A stretch of 64,000 nt of DNA from the NCBI RefSeq assembly GCF_051233475.1, contig NZ_JBKFGH010000016.1, positions 109,994-173,993 of the forward strand. Direction: 5' to 3'. The stretch is from Bacillus_BU sp051233475 (lineage in GTDB: Bacteria > Bacillota > Bacilli > Bacillales > Cytobacillaceae). The notes below the pieces were generated by a model. It ran no database searches. It worked only from the letters and a program-made list of their open reading frames with translations, and was not told the origin of the DNA. A program made the translations under genes and the position numbers. Numbering within the stretch: the stretch's first letter is position 1; every line of letters starts with the position of its first letter. This document shows, piece after piece, positions 1 to 7,140 of the stretch.

Positions 1-855
1 GTCTGTAAGCCACTCCATTGGTTGTAAAACATGGGGATGATGGCCAATGATAATATCTGCACCTTCGTTTACAAGATATTGTGCCAGTTCCTTTTGGAGT
101 GGCGAAGGAGTACGTTGATATTCGTTTCCCCAATGCATGCTCATAATAACTAGATCAGCCGCTTGTTTAGCCCGGTTTATTTCTTCTTTCATTTTTTCCT
201 TATCAATTAAATTTACTAAGTAGTTCTTTCCTTCAGGAATCGGAATCCCATTTGTACCGTATGTATAAGACAAAATGGCGATCTTAATTCCATTTACATT
301 CATAATACGCAATGTTTGTTGGTCCTTTTCATCCTTAAAAGCACCGACATAAGGAAGTCCAACCCGGTTGAAATAGTCGATTTCAGCTAAAATACCACGT
401 TCTCCTTTATCAAGGCTATGATTGTTAGCGGTTGAAACGAAATCAACCCCAGCATCGATAAAGGCATCGCCAACCTCCTGTGGGCTGTTAAAGGTCGGAT
501 AACTGGATAGACCCATTTGGACTCCGCCGAGGATAGTTTCTTGATTGGCAATGAGAAAATCTGGCTTTTGCATAGCCCCCTTTATATTGGAAAGCATAGG
601 TTTAAAGTCGTACGTTGACTCGGTTTTCGCATCTTCATAAACCCAATCATGGATTAAAATATCACCAATCGCGCCAATGGTTGCAGTCTGTTGCATTTCT
701 TTTGCGGAAGCGGTAGTGTTGCGGGCTGAATGAAGGGCTACTTCAACCTGTTCTTTATTCTTGTTAGCTAATTCTTTTCCTTGAAGAAAAAAGTATGTAA
801 TGAAAACAATGATGGCTATAGCTAAACTAATAAATATTTTTACTGTGTTTTTCAT
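1..855 (-). CDS. CapA-family (PGA_cap) metallophosphatase-like protein, C-terminus cut by window edge
   Basis: The frame runs open from ATG at 855 to the window edge, so the 285 visible codons are the N-terminal part of the gene. AAGGAGATTTTC lies just upstream as a ribosome binding site. Residues about 4-24 form one hydrophobic segment (signal anchor), placing the rest outside the membrane. Family motifs read in order are GDILIHD, NQE, ANNHSLDKG, HWG and GHHPH near the edge; these are the metal-site motifs of the CapA/PgsA fold. CapA relatives act in poly-gamma-glutamate or capsule export, but no pgsBC genes are visible here, so a role in capsule cannot be claimed. The family assignment is firm; the substrate is unknown. 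Confidence 0.85.
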   Translation of the reverse strand, partial: MKNTVKIFISLAIAIIVFITYFFLQGKELANKNKEQVEVALHSARNTTASAKEMQQTATIGAIGDILIHDWVYEDAKTESTYDFKPMLSNIKGAMQKPDFLIANQETILGGVQMGLSSYPTFNSPQEVGDAFIDAGVDFVSTANNHSLDKGERGILAEIDYFNRVGLPYVGAFKDEKDQQTLRIMNVNGIKIAILSYTYGTNGIPIPEGKNYLVNLIDKEKMKEEINRAKQAADLVIMSMHWGNEYQRTPSPLQKELAQYLVNEGADIIIGHHPHVLQPMEWLTD

Positions 856-911
856 GAAAATCTCCTTAATAAAAGTATATGATTTGAGCAAATTAATAAA
901 CAAATAATCCT

Positions 912-940
912 AACCTTACTATAATACATTTAGTAAGGTT
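912..940. promoter_or_regulatory. Inverted repeat over a -10-like element between divergent genes
   Basis: Perfect 9-bp arms AACCTTACT (912-920) and AGTAAGGTT (932-940) flank an 11-nt centre. TATAAT at 920-925 fits a -10 box for the rightward HesB-like gene. The site lies between the capA-like gene (minus) and the HesB-like gene (plus), so an operator is as likely as a transcribed hairpin. No T-run follows on either strand. Confidence 0.4.
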
Positions 941-1007
941 TTGGTGACATGACTTTACAGCTACAAATTAAGTGAACGAAAGTCTCTAAGAAAGCGAGGG
1001 AGTAGGG

Positions 1008-1298
1008 TTGATCAAAGTAACAGGAAGTGCGTATGAATTAATAGAAAAAGCGATTGAAAAAGAAAAAAAGACAGCTGATGAGCAATTATATGTAAGGTTA
1101 AGTATGGGTATCGGTTGAGGCGGACCTGAGTTAAAGTTGTCTCTGGAAGAGCAGCCGATTACAAATGATGAAATTCATACCTTTGAAAATATTCAATTTT
1201 TAATTCAACCTCGTGATGTTGTTTATTTTAATCAAACGAAACTAGATTATGTAAAAGATGTACTAGGTAATGGCAGATTTCAATTATTAAGAGTTTAA
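1008..1298 (+). CDS. HesB-like protein with in-frame TGA at codon 37 (candidate selenoprotein)
   Basis: Starting at TTG 1008 (GGGAGTAGGG upstream) the frame gives 96 codons to TAA at 1296, interrupted only by TGA at 1116-1118. The local reading is MGIG-(TGA)-GGPELKL. HesB/IscA relatives carry a conserved Cys at this glycine-rich site, and the HesB-like selenoprotein family (TIGR01911) is known to place selenocysteine there. The part after the TGA stays fully open and protein-like (acidic, ending NGRFQLLRV). B. subtilis also has a HesB-type gene (yneR) beside plsY, which fits the neighbourhood. If the TGA is read as stop, only a 36-residue stub remains. No sel genes are visible in this window. 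Alternatives are a recent nonsense mutation or a sequencing error. Confidence 0.65.
1119..1156 (+). promoter_or_regulatory. Candidate bacterial SECIS hairpin right after the TGA
   Basis: Immediately 3' of the TGA, CCTGAG (1125-1130) can pair with CTCTGG (1141-1146) with one U-U mismatch around a 10-nt loop that contains GU. GGC (1119-1121) can close the base with GCC (1154-1156) across an internal loop. Position and size resemble a bacterial SECIS element, but the loop does not clearly show G in its first two positions. The folding was done by eye only. Confidence 0.4.
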
Positions 1299-1347
1299 CC
1301 TGTGACCGATAAAAAACTACAAAAAAAAGAGTATAACTCCACTAGTT

Positions 1348-1379
1348 AACGAAAATAGGTGCTACAGCCTATTTTCGTT
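1348..1379. terminator. Strong hairpin between convergent genes
   Basis: The 12-bp arms AACGAAAATAGG and CCTATTTTCGTT are perfect around an 8-nt loop. It sits between the HesB-like gene (plus) and a small minus-strand gene. The following T-run is poor, so this is a terminator by position and stem strength. Confidence 0.6.
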
Positions 1380-1424
1380 CATACTTAGTGAGTCAGACCC
1401 TTTAAATATGAAAAATCGTTTCAT

Positions 1425-1613
1425 TTATTCAATCGTCTCAAAAAAATCAATAAGCTCATCAAAGTTTTTAATTACTTTTTTCGGCGCACCATCGCATGAC
1501 AGGGTCGGCGAGTAATCAAATAGTTCTAAAAGGAATTCATCTACTGGACCATTTGAACTGGACGCCGTAATAGAAAAGATGAAATCTTCTTCAGTCACGT
1601 TTGAACTTTTCAT
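1425..1613 (-). CDS. Small acidic hypothetical protein (62 aa)
   Basis: ATG at 1613 is preceded by GAGGAAGGTG at good spacing, which supports a real gene. The product is acidic, has no membrane segment, and contains a single Cys in the sequence SCDGAPKK. The C-terminal half (IKNFDELIDFFETIE) looks helical. I do not recognise a family. It stands alone between the terminator hairpin at 1348-1379 and the histidine kinase gene, with which it may be cotranscribed (about 80 bp gap). Confidence 0.6.
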   Translation of the reverse strand: MKSSNVTEEDFIFSITASSSNGPVDEFLLELFDYSPTLSCDGAPKKVIKNFDELIDFFETIE

Positions 1614-1695
1614 AATAACACCTTCCTCAATGGATTAGTTCTATTTTATCCTGTTTTTGGAAGGAATTATTTATATTTTTTGACAAATTAATGAA

Positions 1696-2811
1696 TCATA
1701 TTTTGTTTTGAAAGATGGGGAGCTCTATCTGAAAAGCGGTTCCTTGATAGGGTGTACTAGACACTTGGATCGTACCACCATGGTCTTCGATGATTTTTTT
1801 ACAAACGGTTAAACCGATTCCAGTACCCGCTTCTTTTGTAGAAAAAAAAGGCATAAAGAGCTTATCGATAGTCTTTTGTTCCATACCCACCCCGTTGTCC
1901 TCGATAAATATGACCGCAAACCCGTTATTCATTTCCGTTGTAATGCGAATTTGCCCTTTTTCTGCATAGGGATTGTCTTCAATCGCTTCAATTGCATTCT
2001 TAACTATATTGACTAGGACCTGTTTTACTTGTTTTATGTCAATGTATAAACTCAGATTGTCATGAACTAATCGGGTTTCAAAATCTATTCCCCGCAAAAT
2101 GGCTTCACTTTCATACAACATCATGATGTCATGTACTAATTTATTGATGTTCGTAAATTGTTTTTTGTTTTGTTGTGGTTTTGCAGCATTTAAAAATTCG
2201 TAAATGATGTCATTGGCCCGGTTAATTTCATCTAATGCAATGATTGCATATTCTTCTTTGCCGATTACAGCTAAATGGGGTTGAATGAGTTGAATAAACC
2301 CTTTTACTGTCGTTAATGGGTTCCGAATTTCATGGGCAATCCCAGCGGCAAGCTGTCCGATTGTTGCCAAATGATCTGAGAGAATCGCCGCTTCTTTAAT
2401 CTCAGACACCTGTTGGTCAAAACTATATTTATTCGCTTCAAGTTCTATATTAAGATTAGATATTTTCTGCTCTACAGAGTCTAATATGTCGTGAATTTCC
2501 GGAGAAGCTGCTTCTTTTGGTATACAAAACAAATGTATATTCCCTTCATTGGAAGATAATTTATAAACTTGATAGAACTCTATTACATCTCCCATAGCTG
2601 CCAATTTTATGTCCAAAAAGGCTGTTTCATCGATATTACGAATAAAAGTAAGGAATGTGGTCCATTGTGAAGAATGGACTATGTCAATAAACGAAGCAGT
2701 AGGTGGAAATTTAACATTTGCAGATTTTGATGAGAACACAATCCGATATTCATCATCAATGATAAAGTAAGGAAAAGGTATTTGTTCAAAAAAAGAATTT
2801 TCCATATGCAT
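1696..2811 (-). CDS. Sensor histidine kinase
   Basis: The protein has about 371 residues. The N-terminal ~110 residues look like a PAS-type sensor (FPYFIIDDEYRIVFSS) without membrane segments, followed by a coiled linker and a HisKA domain with the phospho-acceptor motif AGIAHEIRNPL. The HATPase_c domain shows NIVKNAIEAI (N box), IEDNGVGM (G1), FFSTKEAGTGIGL (F/G2) and ends shortly after. It is therefore a cytosolic KinA/KinE-like orphan kinase; no response regulator gene is adjacent. Such Bacillus kinases often feed the sporulation phosphorelay, but that is inference. The open frame extends upstream to a TTG at 2817; I chose ATG 2811 because AAGGATGG is better spaced for it. Confidence 0.88.
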   Translation of the reverse strand: MHMENSFFEQIPFPYFIIDDEYRIVFSSKSANVKFPPTASFIDIVHSSQWTTFLTFIRNIDETAFLDIKLAAMGDVIEFYQVYKLSSNEGNIHLFCIPKEAASPEIHDILDSVEQKISNLNIELEANKYSFDQQVSEIKEAAILSDHLATIGQLAAGIAHEIRNPLTTVKGFIQLIQPHLAVIGKEEYAIIALDEINRANDIIYEFLNAAKPQQNKKQFTNINKLVHDIMMLYESEAILRGIDFETRLVHDNLSLYIDIKQVKQVLVNIVKNAIEAIEDNPYAEKGQIRITTEMNNGFAVIFIEDNGVGMEQKTIDKLFMPFFSTKEAGTGIGLTVCKKIIEDHGGTIQVSSTPYQGTAFQIELPIFQNKI

Positions 2812-2941
2812 AACCAACCATCCTTATATTTACCGGTTTTGAGTATACCAGTTCGATTTGTTTTTCTTTTAATCTACAAAATATATATGATGAAATGAAC
2901 GAAAATATGTCGATTGTTGAAAAAATAAAACGTCGTTTAAC

Positions 2942-2957
2942 TGTGACTATTATCACA
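2942..2957. promoter_or_regulatory. CRP/FNR-type box upstream of the histidine kinase gene
   Basis: TGTGA-CTATTA-TCACA is a perfect match to the TGTGA-N6-TCACA pattern used by FNR in Bacillus. It lies about 131 bp upstream of the kinase start. I could not place a convincing -10 box at the distance expected for class II activation, so a functional role is uncertain. Confidence 0.4.
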
Positions 2958-3058
2958 TTTACAACTATCATCATACCAAAAAAACCCATTTCAAAACAAG
3001 AATTTACAGAAAATTTGTCATTTTTTATCTCATTTTTAACACATTCGATGAAGGCAAC

Positions 3059-3081
3059 AAAAAAAGAACCCTAAGGCTCTT
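3059..3081 (-). terminator. Weak minus-strand terminator
   Basis: Read on the minus strand, AAGAGCC pairs with GGTTCTT (one G-U) around a short loop and is followed by a T-run. No minus-strand gene ends directly upstream, so it may be left from a decayed gene between here and plsY. Confidence 0.4.
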
Positions 3082-3120
3082 CAGACTGTCAAAAAACGTT
3101 CGATAGGCTTTTTAACAAGT

Positions 3121-3255
3121 CTGTTGATTTGCGCTCCAGGTGCTTTGCTTTCCGCGGGGCGGGCGCTGAGCCTCCTCGACGCTAACGCTCCTGCGGGGTC
3201 TCACCTGTCCCGCTGCTCCCGCAGGAGTCTTCGCACCTTCCGCTCCAATCAACAG
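3121..3255 (-). repeat. Copy 1 of the CTGTTGATT inverted-repeat element (~132 bp)
   Basis: It begins CTGTTGATT and ends AATCAACAG as perfect 9-bp terminal inverted repeats. The inner part is GC-rich and self-complementary. It lies in the reverse orientation relative to the copies at 3468, 32368 and 63754. It codes for no protein. Confidence 0.85.
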
Positions 3256-3338
3256 GTGTTATCAATAAAGACCTTCATCTTAACTATAAATAATTAAATA
3301 TGAGAAGAAATCGATGTTTAAACAATAAAGTCTAGCCA

Positions 3339-3446
3339 AGTAAATATGGATCTGTTTCTATTGATGAATTAGTTCCAGACAACCACTCTTTTCGTTTAAA
3401 TGACAAATATAGATTTTTCATTTTTTCTAAAAAATATGTGTTGTAA
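3339..3446 (+). pseudogene. Possible transposase N-terminal remnant (IS1182-like)
   Basis: A short open stretch reads SKYGSVSIDELVPDNHSF and stops at 3444-3446. The pattern SIDELVP(E/D)(D/N)H is typical of the start of IS1182-group transposases. No start codon, downstream catalytic part or terminal repeats are present, and an in-frame stop (3333-3335) precedes it. It is boxed between two oppositely oriented copies of the 132-bp element. The call rests on one motif and is tentative. Confidence 0.35.
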
Positions 3447-3467
3447 TACTTTAGGTTGATTCCCTCC

Positions 3468-3601
3468 CTGTTGATTGGAGCGGAGGGCACTCGACTCCTG
3501 CGGGAAATAGAGGTCACTGGAGACCCCACAGGCGCCAAAGCGCCGAGGAGGCTCCAGGAGCTCCCCTAAGGTGCGCGAGTGCCCGCAGCGGAAATCAACA
3601 G
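3468..3601 (+). repeat. Copy 2 of the CTGTTGATT inverted-repeat element
   Basis: Same termini (CTGTTGATT/AATCAACAG) in the forward orientation. It is more diverged inside than copies 3-5. With copy 1 it makes an inverted pair separated by 212 bp. Confidence 0.82.
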
Positions 3602-3651
3602 GTCCATTTACAGAGAAGTCGATAAGTATGGTTTTTACATTCTGACCAAAT

Positions 3652-3685
3652 AAAAATTGCCGAGAAAAATATCTTTTCTCGACAA
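3652..3685 (-). terminator. Terminator of plsY
   Basis: On the minus strand TTGTCGAGAAAA pairs with TTTTCTCGGCAA (one mismatch) and is followed by TTTTTATTT. It starts 55 bp after the plsY stop codon. Confidence 0.75.
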
Positions 3686-3739
3686 TCTGACAGAATTATA
3701 TGGTTCTTTTTTATAAGGCTAAGTTAATATTCCGTTTTA

Positions 3740-4324
3740 CTATAGCCATTTTATTTTTGGTTCGGTTTTATCGATAATCCTTTTAATATTCGCTCTATGT
3801 CGGTAAACGACGAATGCGCTCAACACTGAAACCACGATGATGAGTGGGGGATCCCATATGATAATCGAATAGGTGAGTGAGGCTACCGCTGCTAGCATGG
3901 ATGATAGAGAAACATATTTGGTTATGTAAAGACTTATAAAAAATACAAGCAATAATATAATAAACATAAATGGGGCATATGCTAGTAAAATTCCACCAGA
4001 CGTTGCAACTGCTTTACCGCCTCTAAATCCAGCAAAAATCGGATACATATGTCCAATTACGGCTATAACTCCTGCGATTAGCGGGTGAAAGTCATGACCA
4101 AACCATTTAACTAATAAAACAGCCAATGTTCCTTTTAAAATGTCTGATAAGGTAACAGCGATACCTGCTTTTTTTCCTAGTGTTCGAAATGAATTCGTGC
4201 CACCTAAATTTCCGCTCCCATGTTCTCGAATATCAATTCCATAAAAAACCTTCCCAATAATTAATCCAGAAGGTATAGAGCCAAGTAAGTATGCGATGAT
4301 GATAAGACCTGCGTTAATTGCCAT
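3740..4324 (-). CDS. plsY: Acyl-phosphate:glycerol-3-phosphate acyltransferase PlsY
   Basis: PlsY moves the acyl group from acyl-phosphate to sn-glycerol-3-phosphate, giving lysophosphatidic acid at the membrane, the first step of phospholipid synthesis. The 194-residue size is standard. The three conserved cytoplasmic motifs are present: GSIPSGLIIGK near residue 15, GSGNLGGTNSFR near 37-48, and GHMYPIFAGFRGGKAVAT near 90-110, with about six hydrophobic segments between them. AAGGAGAAG precedes the ATG at 4324. In B. subtilis the gene (yneS) also lies next to yneT-parE-parC; here a GH18 gene is inserted between plsY and the yneT homologue. Confidence 0.95.
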   Translation of the reverse strand: MAINAGLIIIAYLLGSIPSGLIIGKVFYGIDIREHGSGNLGGTNSFRTLGKKAGIAVTLSDILKGTLAVLLVKWFGHDFHPLIAGVIAVIGHMYPIFAGFRGGKAVATSGGILLAYAPFMFIILLLVFFISLYITKYVSLSSMLAAVASLTYSIIIWDPPLIIVVSVLSAFVVYRHRANIKRIIDKTEPKIKWL

Positions 4325-4491
4325 GAAAACTTCTCCTTCAAACTTAATTCATTTTATTATTGTACCATCTTTTCGAAAAAACTCCATGAGGAATCCATCG
4401 CATTTTCCTTGTATGACCATATTTGTTTTTTTAATGATCATCCTTTGATAAGATAAAATAGTATTTTAAAAGAAATTAAAACAAGGAGGAG

Positions 4492-6228
4492 ATGTTTCTG
4501 GCACGAGTTTCCTATCATAAACAAAAATCGATTCCTACCGGTCTGAAGGTGTCGGGATTAATAGTCGGGGTGCTAATGGTGATTTCTAGCATTCTGTTAT
4601 TTTTTTATCCGTTTGCTTCATCGGAAAAAACGAGCTATTTTAAGGGGGAACACCCTATTTTATTTCTAGGAAAACAAACGGGTAATGCACTTATTGAAAA
4701 TGATACGATATATTTACCGTTAACGTTCTTAAAAGCGATCGATGAGACCATCTTGTTTGATGAAAAGTCGCAGTCGATTATTATTACAACTTTAAATAAA
4801 GTGGTGCAAATGCCTTCAGAATCGTTAACGTATTATGTTAACCAAAAACCAGTGAACCTTGAAATTCCTGCCTTCAAACAGAAAGACGGAGAACACTATA
4901 TTGCGATTGAAACCATTTTGCCTTTTTATCCAATTCGATACGAAACCCTTGATGGAACAAAAGCCATTCTTATCCAAAGAAATGGGGAGGAGCGGAATCA
5001 CGCAAGGGTTATCAATAAAGATGTACACGAAGAAAAGCTGCGCTTAAGAAGTGACTCCACATTACGGTCTCCTTATACTGCACAAACTGTTGCAAACGAA
5101 AGGGTATATGTCGAAGCAGAAAAGGGAGATTACTATTTTGTTAGAAAAGAAAATGGCATAGCAGGCTATTTAAAAAAACAGTTTGTTACAACTGAAACAA
5201 CCGAGAAGATAAAGGTTGAGCATAAAATTGAAAAACCACACCTTACCCCTATAAATGGCCCGCTCCATTTGACATGGGAAGCAGTTTATACGAAAAATCC
5301 AAACACGAACACCATTTTGGAAATGCCAGGAGTTAATATCGTTTCGCCGACTTGGTTTAAACTGGGCAGTCAGGATGGAGATGTTGATAACCTGGCGTCC
5401 GTTGACTATGTGAAATGGGCTAAATCAAAAGGCTATCAAGTTTGGGGTTTGTTTTCGAATAATTTCGAGCCTGACCTTACTCATGTTGCTTTTAGCAATT
5501 TTGAAACGAGACAAAATATCATCCGCCAGCTTCTTCATTTTAGTCAAATGTATGAATTAGATGGCTTTAATATCGATATTGAAAATGTTCGAAGCGTAGA
5601 TGGTCCACTCGTTACTCAATTTGTCCGGGAAGCAACTCCATATTTTCATGAAGCAGGACTGTATGTGTCAATGGATATCACCTTTATTTCCGGGAGTGGA
5701 AATTGGTCGGGTTTTTATGAAAGGGATAAGCTTGCCGAGATTGTTGATTATTTGATTGTGATGGCTTATGACGAGCATTGGGGTAAATCACCAGTTGCTG
5801 GAAGTGTTGCTAGTATACCATGGGTGGAAAAAAATCTGTTGAGTTTACTTAAGGTGGTCCCAAATGAAAAATTAGTTCTGGGCGTACCACTGTATACAAG
5901 GCTTTGGAAAGAAGAAATCGCATCAGATGGGTCTAAAACGATTTCTTCTAATGCAAAGTCAATGCAAGAAATAAAAGAATGGATCGATCAGCATCAATTA
6001 ACACCTGTATATGATGATGCATCAGGACAAAATTATGTGGAATATGCCTCGGTTGAGGAAAACGCGACCTATAAAGTCTGGCTAGAGGACGAAGTATCAT
6101 TAAAAAAACGTGCTGAACTGGCAAATAAGTATAGGCTAGCCGGTTTGGCAAGCTGGTCTCGTTATTTTGCAGATCAGACAGCATGGACTGCACTTCAATG
6201 GCCAGTGAACGATAGCTTGGAGGAATAA
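4492..6228 (+). CDS. Membrane-anchored GH18 glycosidase with SH3-like domain
   Basis: The order is: one hydrophobic anchor (about residues 18-42), a copper-amine-oxidase-N-like region (about 50-130, with IYLPLTFLKAI), an SH3-like region (about 170-235) and a GH18 catalytic domain (about 255-570). The catalytic signature is DGFNIDIEN, the DxxxDxE acid motif, and MAYDEHW is the usual later strand. Such YdhD/YvbX/SleL-like proteins cut glycan strands of peptidoglycan or spore cortex. The ATG at 4492 is only one base after AAGGAGG; CTG at 4498 has ideal spacing and would give a protein starting LARVSYHK, so the true start may be the CTG. It is transcribed divergently from plsY. Confidence 0.85.
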   Translation: MFLARVSYHKQKSIPTGLKVSGLIVGVLMVISSILLFFYPFASSEKTSYFKGEHPILFLGKQTGNALIENDTIYLPLTFLKAIDETILFDEKSQSIIITTLNKVVQMPSESLTYYVNQKPVNLEIPAFKQKDGEHYIAIETILPFYPIRYETLDGTKAILIQRNGEERNHARVINKDVHEEKLRLRSDSTLRSPYTAQTVANERVYVEAEKGDYYFVRKENGIAGYLKKQFVTTETTEKIKVEHKIEKPHLTPINGPLHLTWEAVYTKNPNTNTILEMPGVNIVSPTWFKLGSQDGDVDNLASVDYVKWAKSKGYQVWGLFSNNFEPDLTHVAFSNFETRQNIIRQLLHFSQMYELDGFNIDIENVRSVDGPLVTQFVREATPYFHEAGLYVSMDITFISGSGNWSGFYERDKLAEIVDYLIVMAYDEHWGKSPVAGSVASIPWVEKNLLSLLKVVPNEKLVLGVPLYTRLWKEEIASDGSKTISSNAKSMQEIKEWIDQHQLTPVYDDASGQNYVEYASVEENATYKVWLEDEVSLKKRAELANKYRLAGLASWSRYFADQTAWTALQWPVNDSLEE

Positions 6229-6379
6229 AAGGTTTGCCTCCATGTACATCGTTTAAAACTCTCCGAATGAGCAACAACAATTTTCTATGATACTTATATT
6301 TCAAGCAAGTTAATAGGAATATATCAAAGAGAATTGTAAAATAATGTTACAAAACGAAAATTATTAGGAGTGGATGAAC

Positions 6380-6796
6380 GTGGCGATTGAAAACCCAAGT
6401 CGTGAGGAAATTGGAGTTATTTTAAAGAAAGCCAAAAGAATTGCCGTAGTGGGCCTTAGCGACAATCCCGAACGTACTTCTTACATGGTGGCTAAAGCTA
6501 TGCAAGATGCTGGATATGAGATTATTCCTGTTAACCCGCGAGCCGATCAAATCCTTGGTGTAAAAGCTTTTGCGCATTTAAACGAAATTGAAGGTCATAT
6601 TGATATAGTCAATGTTTTTCGCCGTTCAGAATATTTGCCTGAGGTAGCCAAGGAGTTTCTTCAGGTCGATGCAGATGTTTTTTGGGCACAGCTTGGTTTA
6701 GCACATGAAGAAGTTTATGAAAATTTGAAAGAAAAAGGCTACACAGTGATTATGGATCGCTGCATTAAGGTTGAACATGCATTAACAAGAAAATAA
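6380..6796 (+). CDS. yneT: CoA-binding domain protein (YneT-like)
   Basis: The protein is a single small Rossmann-like CoA-binding domain: RIAVVGLSDNPERTSYMV near residue 20, PVNPRADQILG near 50, and DIVNVFRR near 75. This is the succinyl-CoA-synthetase-alpha N-domain type without a ligase partner. Its role in the cell is unknown. In B. subtilis yneT sits directly before parE, as here. An in-frame ATG at 6374 lies only three bases from AGGAG; the GTG at 6380 is better spaced, giving 138 residues. A terminator follows, so it is not cotranscribed with parE by default. Confidence 0.88.
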   Translation: MAIENPSREEIGVILKKAKRIAVVGLSDNPERTSYMVAKAMQDAGYEIIPVNPRADQILGVKAFAHLNEIEGHIDIVNVFRRSEYLPEVAKEFLQVDADVFWAQLGLAHEEVYENLKEKGYTVIMDRCIKVEHALTRK

Positions 6797-6809
6797 AAGA
6801 AATTGATTT

Positions 6810-6846
6810 GGCATGAGACACATACTGTCTCATGCCTCTTATTTTA
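6810..6846 (+). terminator. Terminator after the yneT-like gene
   Basis: Perfect 11-bp arms GGCATGAGACA and TGTCTCATGCC surround a 5-nt loop and are followed by a T-rich stretch (TCTTATTTTATTTT). Confidence 0.88.
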
Positions 6847-6976
6847 TTTTGAACGTTCTCAATGGGAGCGTATGCTAACATTTTCCCAGAGATGAAATTT
6901 CTACAAATTGGTGGCAATTGAAAGAACGGTTTGCCAAAAAGAAATAAATCGATACAATAAAGAAAGCGTAGATTTC

Positions 6977-7004
6977 TTGATTAAATATGGTAATATATTA
7001 TAGT
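6977..7004 (+). promoter_or_regulatory. Sigma-A promoter of parEC
   Basis: TTGATT (6977-6982) and TATAGT (6999-7004) are separated by 16 bp. The -10 box directly abuts the LexA-type box, and about 130 bp of leader separate it from the parE start. Confidence 0.55.
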
Positions 7005-7005
7005 T

Positions 7006-7019
7006 CGAACGTTCGTTCT
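7006..7019. promoter_or_regulatory. LexA/DinR-type SOS operator before parE
   Basis: CGAAC-GTTC-GTTCT matches the Bacillus box CGAAC-N4-GTTCG except at the last base. It lies at the predicted transcription start, a place where repressor would block initiation. As far as I recall, parEC is among the LexA-controlled operons of B. subtilis, which supports the call. Confidence 0.65.
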
Positions 7020-7140
7020 GAAAATTTATTTTCCAGAAACAAAAAGGAAAATACCATCAATTAGACGAATTAGTAATCAAGTTTGACAACATAGATCTAA
7101 ATCAGATTTGTTGTTTCGCAAGTATGAAAGGGGTATGTTC

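Noticed and set aside
1008..1118. HesB-like gene as a plain pseudogene
   Set aside because: Not fully excluded, but the TGA falls exactly at the functional Cys position and the rest of the frame is intact, which favours Sec over random decay.
5948..6304. 118-aa minus-strand open frame
   Set aside because: It is a shadow of the GH18 gene 3' end without a ribosome binding site.
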